The notes under the pieces: generated by a model
The model's database searches: none
What the model was told of the DNA's origin: nothing
The model's input: only the letters and a program-made list of their open reading frames with translations
Translations under genes and position numbers: made by a program
From: Micropterix aruncella
Lineage: Eukaryota; Arthropoda; Insecta; Lepidoptera; Micropterigidae
NCBI GenBank assembly: GCA_944548615.1
Contig: OX155957.1
Span: 8,407,597-8,471,596 of the forward strand
Length of the DNA stretch: 64,000 nucleotides
Direction of reading: 5' to 3'
Shown here: positions 1 through 9,600 of the stretch, piece after piece
Layout of the letters: the number at the start of each line of letters is the position of its first letter
How positions within the stretch are numbered: position 1 is the stretch's first letter

Positions 1-141
1 CAATTATAAGATTTCAAATAGAAATGTCTCAATAGAAATAGTCAATAAAAAATTTATTAATATAATCCATCTCCGATTATCAAAATGATTGCATAATTCA
101 AGAAAAAAAAATATAGATACATTGTATTATAATAAAAGTAA

Positions 142-545
142 TCATGAAAGATTAGGAAATTCAATACTGTCAAAGTCTCTAATAGAATAAATTGGGTTTT
201 TGATAAGAATGTCCTGGACCTTTTTCTTAAAATGAACGTCTCCAAGACCCCTGACGCACAATGGAATCTTATTATAAAAAAAGGTTAGACTGGTACAGGA
301 AACTATTTCTAACCTTACTCAGTCGTACTTTGTAAAGATGCAAGTCTTGTTTGTTCCGAAAGTTATGCGAATGAATGTCCGATTTTTTTGGAGTAGTATT
401 GATATTTTTTCTTGCATACATGATACCCTGGTCTTCATAAGCGGCATACATTGTCATGATACCAGATTCAATGAAATACGGCCTGCAAGATGTTAGCGAT
501 GATATTGTAAATACATTGCGAATTGCTCTTTTTTGAAGTCGAAAT
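142..545 (-). pseudogene. LINE reverse transcriptase, C-terminal remnant
   Basis: On the minus strand this reads as the C-terminal part of a Jockey/CR1-type non-LTR retrotransposon protein, downstream of the polymerase core. Recognisable stretches are RLQKRAIR, TSCRPYFIESGIMT and, after a one-base frameshift in an A-run near 275, YNKIPLCVRGLGDVHFKKK. The frame ends at a TGA at 142-144. The same tail motif (LGxxxFKxxx, IKNP or VKNP, RDFDS) recurs at 28545-28735, so this is a family with several copies here. The copy is 5'-truncated: homology stops at a perfect hairpin at 546-589. No catalytic RT motif is present. Confidence 0.75.
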
Positions 546-589
546 ATTCTAACTGAATTTGCCACCATTTCGGCAAATTCAGTTAGAAT
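546..589. repeat. Perfect 18-bp hairpin at LINE truncation point
   Basis: ATTCTAACTGAATTTGCC (546-563) is followed after 8 nt by its exact reverse complement (572-589). It sits where the LINE remnant ends and a family B repeat begins, so it probably arose by local template switching during insertion or repair. Confidence 0.85.
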
Positions 590-735
590 TTCGGCCCAAC
601 AAAGTATCTGCGTACCAAATTTCAAGTCTATACCATTGAGTTATACGTACGTATAACCCAATACGGTCTATACGCCCAATATCTAGAGATTGAAATATGA
701 TAGTGCGCTTCCTGTTAGCCCTATTTAGATCTATA
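590..735 (+). repeat. Family B dispersed repeat, partial
   Basis: Starts TTTCGGCCCAACAAAGTATC and contains CCAAATTTCAAGTCT and GAGATTGAAATATGA, shared with 31560-31835 (same strand) and 19400-19735 (reverse). The copy is interrupted by about 45 extra bases containing an 18-bp perfect palindrome (GTTATACGTACGTATAAC, 640-657). I suspect a non-autonomous or LINE 3' end because of the low complexity and CA-rich tail of the fuller copies, but the class is unknown. Confidence 0.6.
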
Positions 736-1389
736 CGGTTGATGGGCTGTGAAGATTTTGTTCCGAGTTTCTAAGAGCGAAGTCTGTAGAACAAATCGAT
801 ACTAATAATTTTGAGATATTTAAATGAAGGGTCAACTTATTGAGTCAACATATATACATCAGTGTCCTATATATTGTGAATATACCACTTCTGTACGTTT
901 TTTTCTACTTCATACGAAAGAATCATATGGCAATGTAACGTTCTAGCGATACCTTTGAATTAATTTAACATAGTAACAGAAAATCGATACAAATAATAAA
1001 AACCCAATAAAAAAAAACCAGTTTGTGTGGAGTTTCCAAGAGCGGATTTCAAAATGTTGTCTATGCCCTTTGTGTCTAGCCAGATTCAAAAAAAATAAAT
1101 CAAATACTTTTATTCATTCAAAAAAATATATTTACATTGTATTAATAGCAGAATCTGCCTAACTAGGCCATAGCCCGTACTAAGGAATATTCAATGTATG
1201 GCAATGATTTATTCATATGAGATCACGCATAGTATCAAATTGAAACATATAAAATGTGATAAAATATAAAACATATAAGTGAATTAAAATTAAACTTATA
1301 ATTATATTTAAAAATATAGATACAGCATCATCATGAAATTAAAAAAATATATAAAATGTCGTAAAATGAAGTTTATAGAACAAATAAAG
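736..1389. other. Unassigned AT-rich stretch
   Basis: No coding or structural feature is supported. A T-rich segment around 1100-1145 followed by CTAACTAGGCCATAGCCCGTAC resembles the 3' ends of minus-strand LINEs nearby (compare 6410-6440), but too weakly to call. Confidence 0.4.
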
Positions 1390-1695
1390 GGGCTCTCTAG
1401 ACGATCAAATATGCTTGTCAAGCAACGCGTCGCGGGCTGAAAGGGGATCGTAAACCGCAGGAAATATGATTTTTTTTATTTACCAAAAATGCCTCATTTT
1501 GTAGTTTATACGAGGGAGACACGTTAATTAGACGTAATCGATTGATGAATGACGTGACTCCCAGGTATAAAATTACAAAATTAGGCATTTTTGGTAAATA
1601 TTACAAAAAATATTTGCATATTTCCTGCGGTTCACGATCCCCTGTTGGCCCGCGACGCGAAGCTTAACAAGCATGCTTGATCGTCTAGAAAGCCC
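1390..1695. mobile_element. Foldback MITE with long terminal inverted repeats
   Basis: The left end GGGCTCTCTAGACGATCAA and the reverse complement of the right end GGGCTTTCTAGACGATCAA match. The inverted homology continues inward almost to the centre near 1545, through GCGTCGCGGGC, GGGGATCGTRAACCGCAGG and TTTACCAAAAATGCCT, giving arms of roughly 150 bp. It has no coding capacity. A DNA-transposon MITE is inferred; the superfamily is not determined because no clear TSD is seen. An orphan right end of the same family occurs at 41102-41138. Confidence 0.85.
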
Positions 1696-2325
1696 ATTAC
1701 AATGTATGACAATAATAATAATGCAAAGAACTTTACATTAAAATATAACTTATTACACTCATCACGAACCCTACAGTGAGATCATACAAGTGAGATCTCG
1801 CATTTCAAATAAAACAACGAAAGTTCGTGATGATACACCACGCACAGCGCCGCCTAATTTATTCGAGGAGATAAAAGAAGTCGCAAAGGGATTATCGCGT
1901 TGTTGACAAACACGCGACCGCGCGGAAATCGCGACAAAGCCAAAGGAAACCCAAGTCTCCGCGACGGACTCAAAAGGAAAAGGAGAAGAGGGAGCGCGAA
2001 TACAAAGAATCCACATAGGATATATATATACCGATGTTATCAGTTTTCTGTATTGTGGACGACGATCCATGGATCTGGTTATGATAGGGAGGGCAACGTT
2101 CCGGAAATAGGTCCGACAGGAAAAAGATATAAAGCTGAAATTTTGCAGATTTGCAAGCGTCACTGGTTCGTTTACGAGTTAAATAATAAACAAATAATGA
2201 AAATGTACTTGTTTTGTGTAAATCTTTTTAGAAATAATTTTACAGTAAACTTACAAATAGTCAATATATTGATACAGTATTTGAGAAATCTATGTTACAC
2301 AGCATAGATATAGTCCGAGAGGCAG
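1696..2325. other. Unassigned stretch with CG-richer segment
   Basis: Positions 1850-2000 are richer in GC and CpG than the surroundings. Reading frames through 1771-2307 match no family I recognise and overlap on both strands, so no gene is called. Confidence 0.4.
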
Positions 2326-2650
2326 CAACAAAAAAATGCAAGTTTTTTAGAAACTGATACTTTCAGATCAAACAGTATTTTGGCCATAGAATGTTGGGGT
2401 AGAGGTAGCAGGCTAGACTTTGGGACACTTGGCGCTGGCGTTCTAGGAAAGGTGTTATTTTAATTAGTACCCCCAAAGTTTTTTGGAAAAGCTGAAAATT
2501 CATCAGTGGACAATAGATGCAATACAGAACTTGAAACAAATGGTCAGTCTGCTTAACAATAGTATGCGTGGCGTCAGCATTATTCCATATATGTCACAAA
2601 AATAAAGTCCATTATGTTGCGTGGCACATTAGACCAATGCGTAATAGTTA
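2326..2650 (+). pseudogene. LINE RT-domain fragment, plus orientation
   Basis: This sequence is about 285 bp of near-match to the reverse complement of 2995-3282, and also matches 34567-34885 (plus) and 36175-36401 (minus). In the minus copy at 35951-36265 the same DNA encodes the start of a LINE RT segment (HNRTRDVS leading to the GVPQGSHLGPLLF motif), which identifies this piece. Here it has stops and no intact RT motif. It runs into the hairpin at 2628-2686. Confidence 0.65.
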
Positions 2651-2686
2651 CCGATAAATACGGTAACTATTACGGATTGGTCTAAT
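2628..2686. repeat. 26-bp-arm hairpin
   Basis: Left arm 2628-2653 begins ATTAGACCAAT and ends ATAGTTACCG. Right arm 2661-2686 is its reverse complement with one mismatch. The loop is 7 nt (ATAAATA). The left arm continues sequence shared with 34850-34880, so the right arm is probably a local inverted copy made at a break or insertion junction. Confidence 0.9.
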
Positions 2687-2704
2687 GGCCCGGTCCGGTA
2701 ACTA

Positions 2705-2973
2705 TACGGCCCAGTGGCGTAGTGGTCAGGTCGTCTGATCTTACATTGTAAGGTCCCGGGTTCGATTCCCGGCTGGGTCACCATTTTCCGTTGGGATCAA
2801 ATTAACGGAATTGCATTTTCAATTCTGTCGATGAAATGCAATAACAAGACACACACTTACACACGTGTTACATGCACACATACATATAAACATTTCATAG
2901 CAGGGCTGGTTGTAAGAGATTGTCATATGACAATAAACCCGCCCATTGTGAAATTTCACAATAAAGAGTAGAA
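2705..2973 (+). mobile_element. tRNA-derived SINE, copy 1
   Basis: The head at 2708-2780 folds like a tRNA. Acceptor GGCCCAG pairs with CTGGGTC, an A-box-like GTGGCGTAGTGGTCAGG is present, and the T-arm is CCGGGTTCGATTCCCGG (B box). The anticodon loop (ACATTGT) has C instead of U before the anticodon, so a working tRNA is unlikely. The body runs to a perfect palindrome ATTGTGAAATTTCACAAT (2945-2962). The same head, body and palindromic tail recur in reverse at 58541-58766, which establishes it as a mobile family. It lies between two LINE RT fragments of opposite orientation. Confidence 0.85.
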
Positions 2974-2994
2974 AACAAATACGTACCGGCGTAT

Positions 2995-3282
2995 TTGCAG
3001 GGACTTCATTTTGTGACACGTATGGAGTAATGCTGACGCCACGCGTTCTATTGTTAAGCAGTTTGACCATTTGTTTCAAGTTCTTGATTGCATCCACTAT
3101 CTAGTGATACATTTTCAGCTTTTCCAAAACACTTTGGGGGTTCTAATTAAAATTACACCTTTCCTAGTACGCCAGCGCTAGGTGTCCTGGAATCTGGCCT
3201 GCTGACTTTACCCGGCATTCTATGCTCAAAATACTGTCTGATCTGAAAGTATCAGCTTTTACAAAACTCACTTTTTTTGTCG
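2995..3282 (-). pseudogene. LINE RT-domain fragment, minus orientation
   Basis: Reverse-complement partner of 2326-2608. On the minus strand it reads MDAIKNLKQMVKLLNNRTRG then VSITPYVSQNEVPANTPV, the region just before the PQG motif of Jockey/CR1-type RT; the intact relative at 36265-35951 reads HNRTRDVSIS there. The frame degenerates before the catalytic YADD block. With 2326-2608 it forms an inverted repeat enclosing the SINE. Confidence 0.65.
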
Positions 3283-3390
3283 TTGGTTTCCCAACTAATA
3301 AGATGATACGAATTTACAGCGAGAAGCTTGTAGAACCCGACGTTATAGCAATATTGGAACCGCCATTCTCCAGGGTAGACTGTCATTGTG

Positions 3391-3477
3391 ATTGCAACAT
3401 CACCGAAACGTCGGGTGCTACAAACTTCACGCGGTAAATTCGTTTTATCTTTTTTATAATGTCAAACAACAGCGATA
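3391..3477 (+). repeat. Family I repeat (CCGAAACGTCGG motif), copy 1
   Basis: Contains CACCGAAACGTCGGGTGCTA, ACAAACTTCACGCGGTAAAT and TAATGTCAAACAAC in order. The same order of blocks occurs at 32444-32525. No coding capacity; probably the untranslated end of a retroelement, class not determined. Confidence 0.55.
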
Positions 3478-4679
3478 ATCTACAATGTCATACTATGTTA
3501 CAAAACTAATTTACTATATAATAAAAAGGTAACGACGCTTGCATGAACAAAGTGTATGAACAATGTGTATGAACGCTTGCATGAACAATAAATAAAATGA
3601 TCACGGTAATAATAAAGGTAAAAAACGGTATGTGAAGAAAAAATGGGATATGAATTAGATAAAATTATAAGTGATTCGGATATTGATATTCATGACAATA
3701 TGACATGATATAATGTGATATAATCTAATACAATGCAGTATGTCTGTATAAGAAAATAATTTGCGTCGTAGCGATATCGTAGAAGAATCGTAGTATAAAC
3801 GTAGTACAACCGTAGCACAATCGTAGCACCCTGTAATCCCAGCCGTAATGCTATGTTTTCATAATAACACTACTCCATGCCGCTTCTACATTTCTCAAAC
3901 GGTAGACGGATAATATAAAGCTCTTTATGTCGCCCGCCAGACAATGTAACACCTGAAGTTTGGTATGTCTAAGTATCTAATCCCGTTCGTTCGCGAGTAA
4001 ATTAGTCTCTCAAGTGTTTCCAGGTCCGATTCGGGCAAATTCTACAAATATGTAAAGATTGTACTAACGCCAGTTAAGACAGATAATAACAGCTAGCAGC
4101 ACTAGTTATATTTAAATCCAAAGTTCGGTTGCGCCACGCGCCGTTAATCTAACGTCGACTAATTTTCTTAAACGAACCCCGAGCCCCGGTTAGCATCTGT
4201 TAAGCGGCCGTTAGTGAGAACAGTCAAAGTTTTCGAGCTTAGATTTGTCTACCGAGTGTGTGTGTTGCTTGGGTCCAAATAATCAGAACATTAGAAAACT
4301 ACAAAATAACGCAGCAAAATACAGATATACGTACACAAAAAAAACTGAAACTGAAAAAGTAACCGTAGCACTAAACTTCTTGAATCACGTAAGGACTGTA
4401 GTGGTCATATTGCACAACATAGCATACATCTGCAATGCTTTGGATGTTGATGTTGCTTTGGATCCGGCCCTGGCGGACTAACTCGCTGGTTAGCAGACTA
4501 ACTAGCTTATGCGCCAGCTCCAAGACGCGCATCAAACTTTCTGCAAACTTTGCTCTCTAGCCGCAGTAGTCGCTTTGCGATTTTAAGCTAAGGCAATATG
4601 ACCGATTTACACAGCGCGGTGAAGGCGTAGACATAATCCGAAAAAAGAGTAGATGTGCCCTTTCACAGGATTATATAGT
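3478..4679. other. Unassigned; no gene seen
   Basis: Apart from the 11-bp array (3767-3832, separate entry) this holds no supported feature. Positions 4100-4230 and 4460-4610 are comparatively GC-rich and single-copy within the window; their role is unknown. Confidence 0.4.
3767..3832. repeat. Six-unit 11-bp phased array with CGTAG core
   Basis: The pentamer CGTAG occurs at 3767, 3778, 3789, 3800, 3811 and 3822, exactly 11 bp apart each time, while the 6-bp spacers differ (CGATAT, AAGAAT, TATAAA, TACAAC, CACAAT, CACCCT). A fixed core with drifting spacers at about one helical turn is seen directly. A protein-binding array is one possible reading; a degenerate minisatellite is another. Confidence 0.85.
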
Positions 4680-5045
4680 ACTTTTTGGCAGCTAGGATTT
4701 TACTACGAAACGCAACGTGTAGATGGCTCTCATTGTTCCAAACAATGATTAATATGGCGACGTTGGTGGTATGGTAGTATGGCGCCGCAGTATAGATAGC
4801 GTTTTTAACACGCCTATCTAAAATAATAATGTAATACCAAAGAATTGTTTTTCATAGTTCTTAATTATGTTAATACTATTTACATAAGGATGTTAATTTT
4901 TAATTTGATATACAGGTTTCAATGCCTAATAATTACGAACTTTAATGCTGGGACTAAAATATGGCATTCTATCCCTCCGTATCATTTCGGTGAAGTAATC
5001 AGCCTATAAAGAAATGCTATAGATGGTACTAATAATTGGTCATTG
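4680..5045 (-). repeat. Family C dispersed repeat, copy 1
   Basis: Reverse-complement relative of 9120-9600 and 47990-48500. Shared blocks read on the minus strand are GTGCCATCTA-like sequence, CACGTTGCGTTTCGTAGTAA, a segment with TATTGAAACCTGTATATCAAA, and CCGAAATGATACGGAGGGA. There are no open reading frames or obvious TIRs; the class is unknown. Confidence 0.6.
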
Positions 5046-5721
5046 GTTATCATTGGATCATGTTGGATCAATGGTACTATAGGAAAAATACGGAATGACT
5101 GAAATGATAGCCACATTTTCTACTGCTCGGAAGGCAACGTGATGGCGACGATATCATTTTCTCTTCTATGGAGTGAATGTAGAGACTTAGGGGCACAGTC
5201 TAGCTACGTTAACAATCCCGTAAGAGTCCAACGTTTTACCGCGAGCCACTGGGAAGTGCCACCCTGTGCCCTTAAACATCCTGGCACCTTTAATACCAGA
5301 TTTGGTCAGTTTTCTCTATCCTCCAGTCTGGTCACAGATTCGAGATTAATTTTGTTACCAGATTTGAATTACCTGTTTTATTATATATTAGATTCTTTCT
5401 CTTTTATTTTGATTCTAAATGTGCGCGAATATGAACAAATCATCGCCATGCATTAAGTCTATCTTAGTACGGGCGGAATTCGGCTATGAAAATCAATTAA
5501 ATGTTTTTTTGAACGAATCAATTATAAATTATTATTATTATTATCATTATTATAAGGCACATGTAAACCCTCCGATTGGGAGTATCTCGTACCTGACCGG
5601 TTTTATTTTTGTTTGATAATGACCGCTACGATTGAACCGGTTTCGCTAAATTTGTTAAACTGCTTACTCCTCCCAGGAACAGGAAACTGCGTATTTCCTC
5701 CCCTTCCCTTTCCTTTCTTCA

Positions 5722-5774
<53 letters not shown>

Positions 5775-6254
5775 AAATGTAACTCTGCGAGTGCAAAACT
5801 GTGTGATAAGAGAGCACTTCCAGCTAAAGAAAAATAAAGTTTTACGATGTAGCTTCACCCCAGAGAGCGGTCGGAAGAAAAAAGCTGAAATCTTCAGTTT
5901 GCGATTGTAAAGTGTCGAGTATAAAAGTATGATAAAAGGATATTTTTTATCGGAGCATTCGTCGGAAAAGTTATAAGTGCGATGAAGTTGTTGGGTGGAA
6001 AGATATATACTTAAAAGGTTGGCATATCAGGAGCGTAGAATTCTAAGAGTCGTCATTCTTTACTTAATTTTTAAATAACATAAGTGCCAAAACGATCCAA
6101 TAAAAATAAAACTAAAAATGACAAGAACAGTGGTGCACTCATCATTTACATCGAAATATAAAAGAAATGTTCAGAAAAATAGAGCTACAAATCAACATAA
6201 TATGAATGCTTCAAACTGTTAGGTCCTTATCTATGTTGGTTGTTTCAGTGTCTC
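5046..6254. other. Unassigned; weak family A resemblance at 5160-5300
   Basis: A stretch with GAATGTAGAGACTTAGGGGC and CACTGGGAAGTGCC resembles the reverse-strand family A copy at 44805-45065, but similarity is patchy. The (TC)n tract at 5723-5771 is listed separately. Reading frames across that tract are low-complexity artefacts. Confidence 0.35.
5723..5771. repeat. (TC)n microsatellite
   Basis: About 24 uninterrupted TC dinucleotides in a longer pyrimidine-rich run starting near 5695. Confidence 0.95.
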
Positions 6255-7325
6255 TCAATGTATTTATTATTTATTTATTTATTTAGGTACATAGGATTAG
6301 GTATACAGTTCATTCATAGGTCATGTAATCTTATAATAATTATATAAATTATTTAATAATTAATATAGGGAGGTTTAACACATCTTACATGACCTTTACT
6401 GCCAATAGCACATCTAACTAGGCGATAATTTGGCCCGTCTCTAGATGTGCATATTTTTATGCAATTTTAAGAAATGAAGTGTTTTTTTTTAAATAAATTA
6501 TTTGGACCCACCACCTGTATATATACATAAATATACCAATTTTATAAAAAAATATAGCTATGTAATAAATATATACATTTATAGTTGTAATTTAATCATA
6601 TTTAATTAAGAAAAATAGATAAGTGATACTAAATAAATTGTCGTGCGTTCCAAAGAAGTTGATCAGATTTTACATATCCCTTGTTAAGTAGCCATCTATT
6701 AAGGTTTGCTTTAAATATTTTTATGTTAGGATAATTTTTCATGTCTTCACTAAGGGAATTATATAATTTTGGGGCTATGTAGAATATATGTCTCTGGGCA
6801 AATGTTGTCCTGACTGACGGAATTATATAATTGATACTCGCGGACATTCTTGTGTTCAGATTGTTTTGAGTTCGGGCGTGGTCATCTCTAGATTTGTAGA
6901 ATGCAAGAAGCGCTTGCTTAATGAATAACTGTTTAGCTGATAGCACATGGGATTGGGAAAATAACAAGGCAGATGGATGACGCCGGTTTTTTCTGTGAAT
7001 TACTCTCAATAATAATTTCTGCGCTTTTGTCAATCTATCCAGATTATCATTAGTAGTAGCGCCCCATGCCGCGACTCCGTAGGACAAAATACTCTGACAC
7101 AAGGCCATGTATACCATTCTTATGGTTGTTTTGGACATAATGTTGTGCAGCCGAAGAAATACATAAACCAGCTTTCTAATTCTCGAACTCAAATTTGCAA
7201 TCTGATTTTCCCAACATAGCTTCTCATCTACCGTTATGCCTAAGTAGGAGACTGTTGCAGATTTGCTTAATTTAGTATATTTCAATGTTAATAACGAAAG
7301 ATTTTTTACTGTGACTTTGGATTTT
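6255..7325 (-). pseudogene. LINE C-terminal RT region with 3' tail
   Basis: A 218-residue open frame (start 7285, traceable upstream to about 7325) ends at 6629. It shows YLGITVDEKLCWENQI, the conserved YLG block after the RT palm. It then has LSYGVAAWGATTNDNLDRL (the Y-x-x-x-x-W block), KLYNSLSEDMKN (the LYN-LP block) and a LNRWLLNKGY end, all typical of Jockey/CR1/R1-group LINEs. The YADD part of the palm is missing, so the copy is 5'-truncated. The 3' UTR runs from 6628 to a TTTA-repeat at about 6262-6284, the tail as seen from the plus strand. The long frame suggests fairly recent insertion. Confidence 0.85.
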
Positions 7326-9119
7326 TAAATTATTATAATTAATTTAGTTTTTTGTTGATTACATTTTATTATATTTATTATCAATTGCTAGATATTATGG
7401 GTTAACATTATAAGCCAGTGCAATAATATTTAACATTACACACTTATCAAATGAGGAAAATTTGTCACTCTCTTACAATAACAGGGAATTATGAGAAACG
7501 AAGTGTCATCCAATACCACCATAAATATTACACTATAATTAGGACAATTTGTGTGAATAGGTTTTGCAAATAATCATGTATTTACTATCTGTAAGTTTCT
7601 ATAAAATTAAATGCATAAATTCCTCTCCAGGACAGTTTTACAACAGGGGCATTACATAATTACCTCGCATTAAGAAGGCCGTGCCGGCCGTGGCGGCCAA
7701 AAGCTATATGAAGCATAATTTTGTGGCCTGGTTGTGAGAACACGAAAAAGAATTTTATTACAATTATGCCGGATTTTAAAAACCCGGTCCTTAAGCTATC
7801 ATTTCGCCAAAACGAAATTGGTAAATTATTTCCATATTAATTGTAAATTATCTTTATTCTGTTATTGTTTTCCAAAAAAATAAAAACGAGCGAGATTTGT
7901 CTTCAGTTTTTGAAAAACCTAGAGATGATTCTCAATATTAAAAAATACTATTTACACCAGCGTATGGTCTATTTGCATAGTACTAACACAGTTTTAGGAA
8001 CTTTCATACAAAAAAATATAACAAAAAAATGTTTGAAATTACGTAATTTCCAGAAATGTTATGGCCAAACATTATTTTTTTTTTCTATTTATTAAAGATA
8101 CTTCTGAGTGATATAAAAATAACACAGTGATCTAAAGTTATTTTATTATTGTAATATAATTTTTACTTTATAAAAAACTATTCACTTGATAATTTATTAT
8201 ATCGACTATATTAGACGACGCGCGAAGCCGAAATAGTCATTCGTAATTGGTCACTGCCAACGGTGTGACGTATTCCCTTGGCGCCGCGGTATACCTATAC
8301 ATATTTATGTATATATCGAAAGCGCGCGGGCGCGTGGCATTGCAAAAATATCAAAATTTTTAGTCGCATCAACTTGGAAGGGAGCCTTAAGGCGACTGGA
8401 GACCTCAGAAAAATATCCGAAATCCGGACAATATTTCGATTAACTAAATACCTATTTTTTTTTATACCCTATGTATAAAACAGAAAGTTTATACGTTAGG
8501 GCATAATACGAGATATTTTTTTTTTTTAAATGTTATAAGAGACGCCTTTTCTGTCCTCCCTTCTACCGACTCGTTTTTCCCCTCCGACGTAAAATAATTA
8601 CGCGTCCATTTCTCACAGACGTTTGAGCCGTCCTTCCAACCCCTTGCGCGTTGAATGGCAGCTCGCAATTTTTCCTGATTTATCGCGGCAGCTACAGCAA
8701 TAACCGCTTCCGATCCTTTGTTTAGCGGACGATGTTTCCGTTTCACACTTTCCACTTTTCGCGATTACTCGTAAATCAGTCGATTTCTGCTCGGGCAAGT
8801 CGTAAAAGCGAGCTATACTCATCGGATGCATGAGAGATATCGAACAACGAAATCATACGACGAGTACCGAACGCACGAAGCGGTGCGAACAGATGGTTTG
8901 ATCATTGATTATATATGGTATTAGATCACTCAACGTCATAGTACGTTCTGGCAACCAATCCGCGCCGGCGACATGCAGGTAACGTTGATAGAATTGTACG
9001 GCAAAAATAATAGTAATTTATTTGGCTATCTATAATAGCAATGATATTGAATATTTTTTTGTAAAGGACTGATTTATCATAAAAAACAAATACTTATAAT
9101 AATGTTAAGATTCAATTAT
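7326..9119. other. Unassigned; no gene seen
   Basis: Mostly AT-rich. Segments at 8215-8350 and 8540-8900 are richer in GC and CpG, and overlapping minus-strand frames at 8489-8831 show no domain I know. A small GC patch with CCGTGCCGGCCGTGGCGGCC lies at 7678-7698. Confidence 0.4.
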
Positions 9120-9600
9120 TAGTGCCATCTATCGTATTTATGTATAGGTTGATTACATCACAGAAATAATACGGAGAGATAGAATGCATCTATCTATCAT
9201 TATAATTATCTATCTATCTGTCATTGATCTATCTAAACGTCAAAAACCTTATTATTACGTATTAAAACCTGTAAATTTAATTAAAAATAACATATGTGTG
9301 TAAATAATATTAAAGTAATAAGAGTTATGACTTAATAAGTCGTTTTTTTAAATACATTAATATTTTAAATCGAGATGGGATTTTGGATAGGCGTGTTTAG
9401 AGCGCCATCTATATGGCTCCGCCATACTTCTATACCACGAAACCCCCCCATATTGAACATAAAAGAAGATAATGAATATTTAGAACTGTGAGTGCCATCT
9501 ACATGTTGCGTTTCGTAGTAAAATCATATCTGCTAAATCTTAGTATTGTGTTAAGCAATCTAATACGGTATGTAATCAATGGCTTGATAAAGAAACTGCC
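9120..9600 (+). repeat. Family C dispersed repeat, copy 2
   Basis: Near-parallel to 47990-48500 in the same orientation. Shared blocks: ATCACAGAAATAATACGGAG, GTATTAAAACCTGTA, CCATATTGAACAT, GAGTGCCATCTACATGTTGC, GTTTCGTAGTAA, TTAAGCAATCTAATACGGTA. It is interrupted by a local TCTATC-rich stretch near 9185-9235. No coding potential. Confidence 0.65.

Noticed and set aside
1771..2307. Overlapping 130-135 codon frames on both strands
   Set aside because: Mutually overlapping, no known domain, no splice signals; likely chance in a GC-richer patch.
2708..2780. Functional tRNA gene
   Set aside because: The anticodon loop lacks the invariant U before the anticodon, and the sequence is the head of a repeated SINE.
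3766..3835. CRISPR-like array
   Set aside because: A 5-bp core with 6-bp spacers in a eukaryotic context has no relation to CRISPR geometry.
5613..5858. Ser/Leu-repeat and Arg/Glu-repeat frames
   Set aside because: Translations of the (TC)n microsatellite on the two strands.
8489..8831. Two overlapping minus-strand frames rich in Lys/Arg/Ser
   Set aside because: No domain recognised and the frames overlap each other; not supported as a gene.
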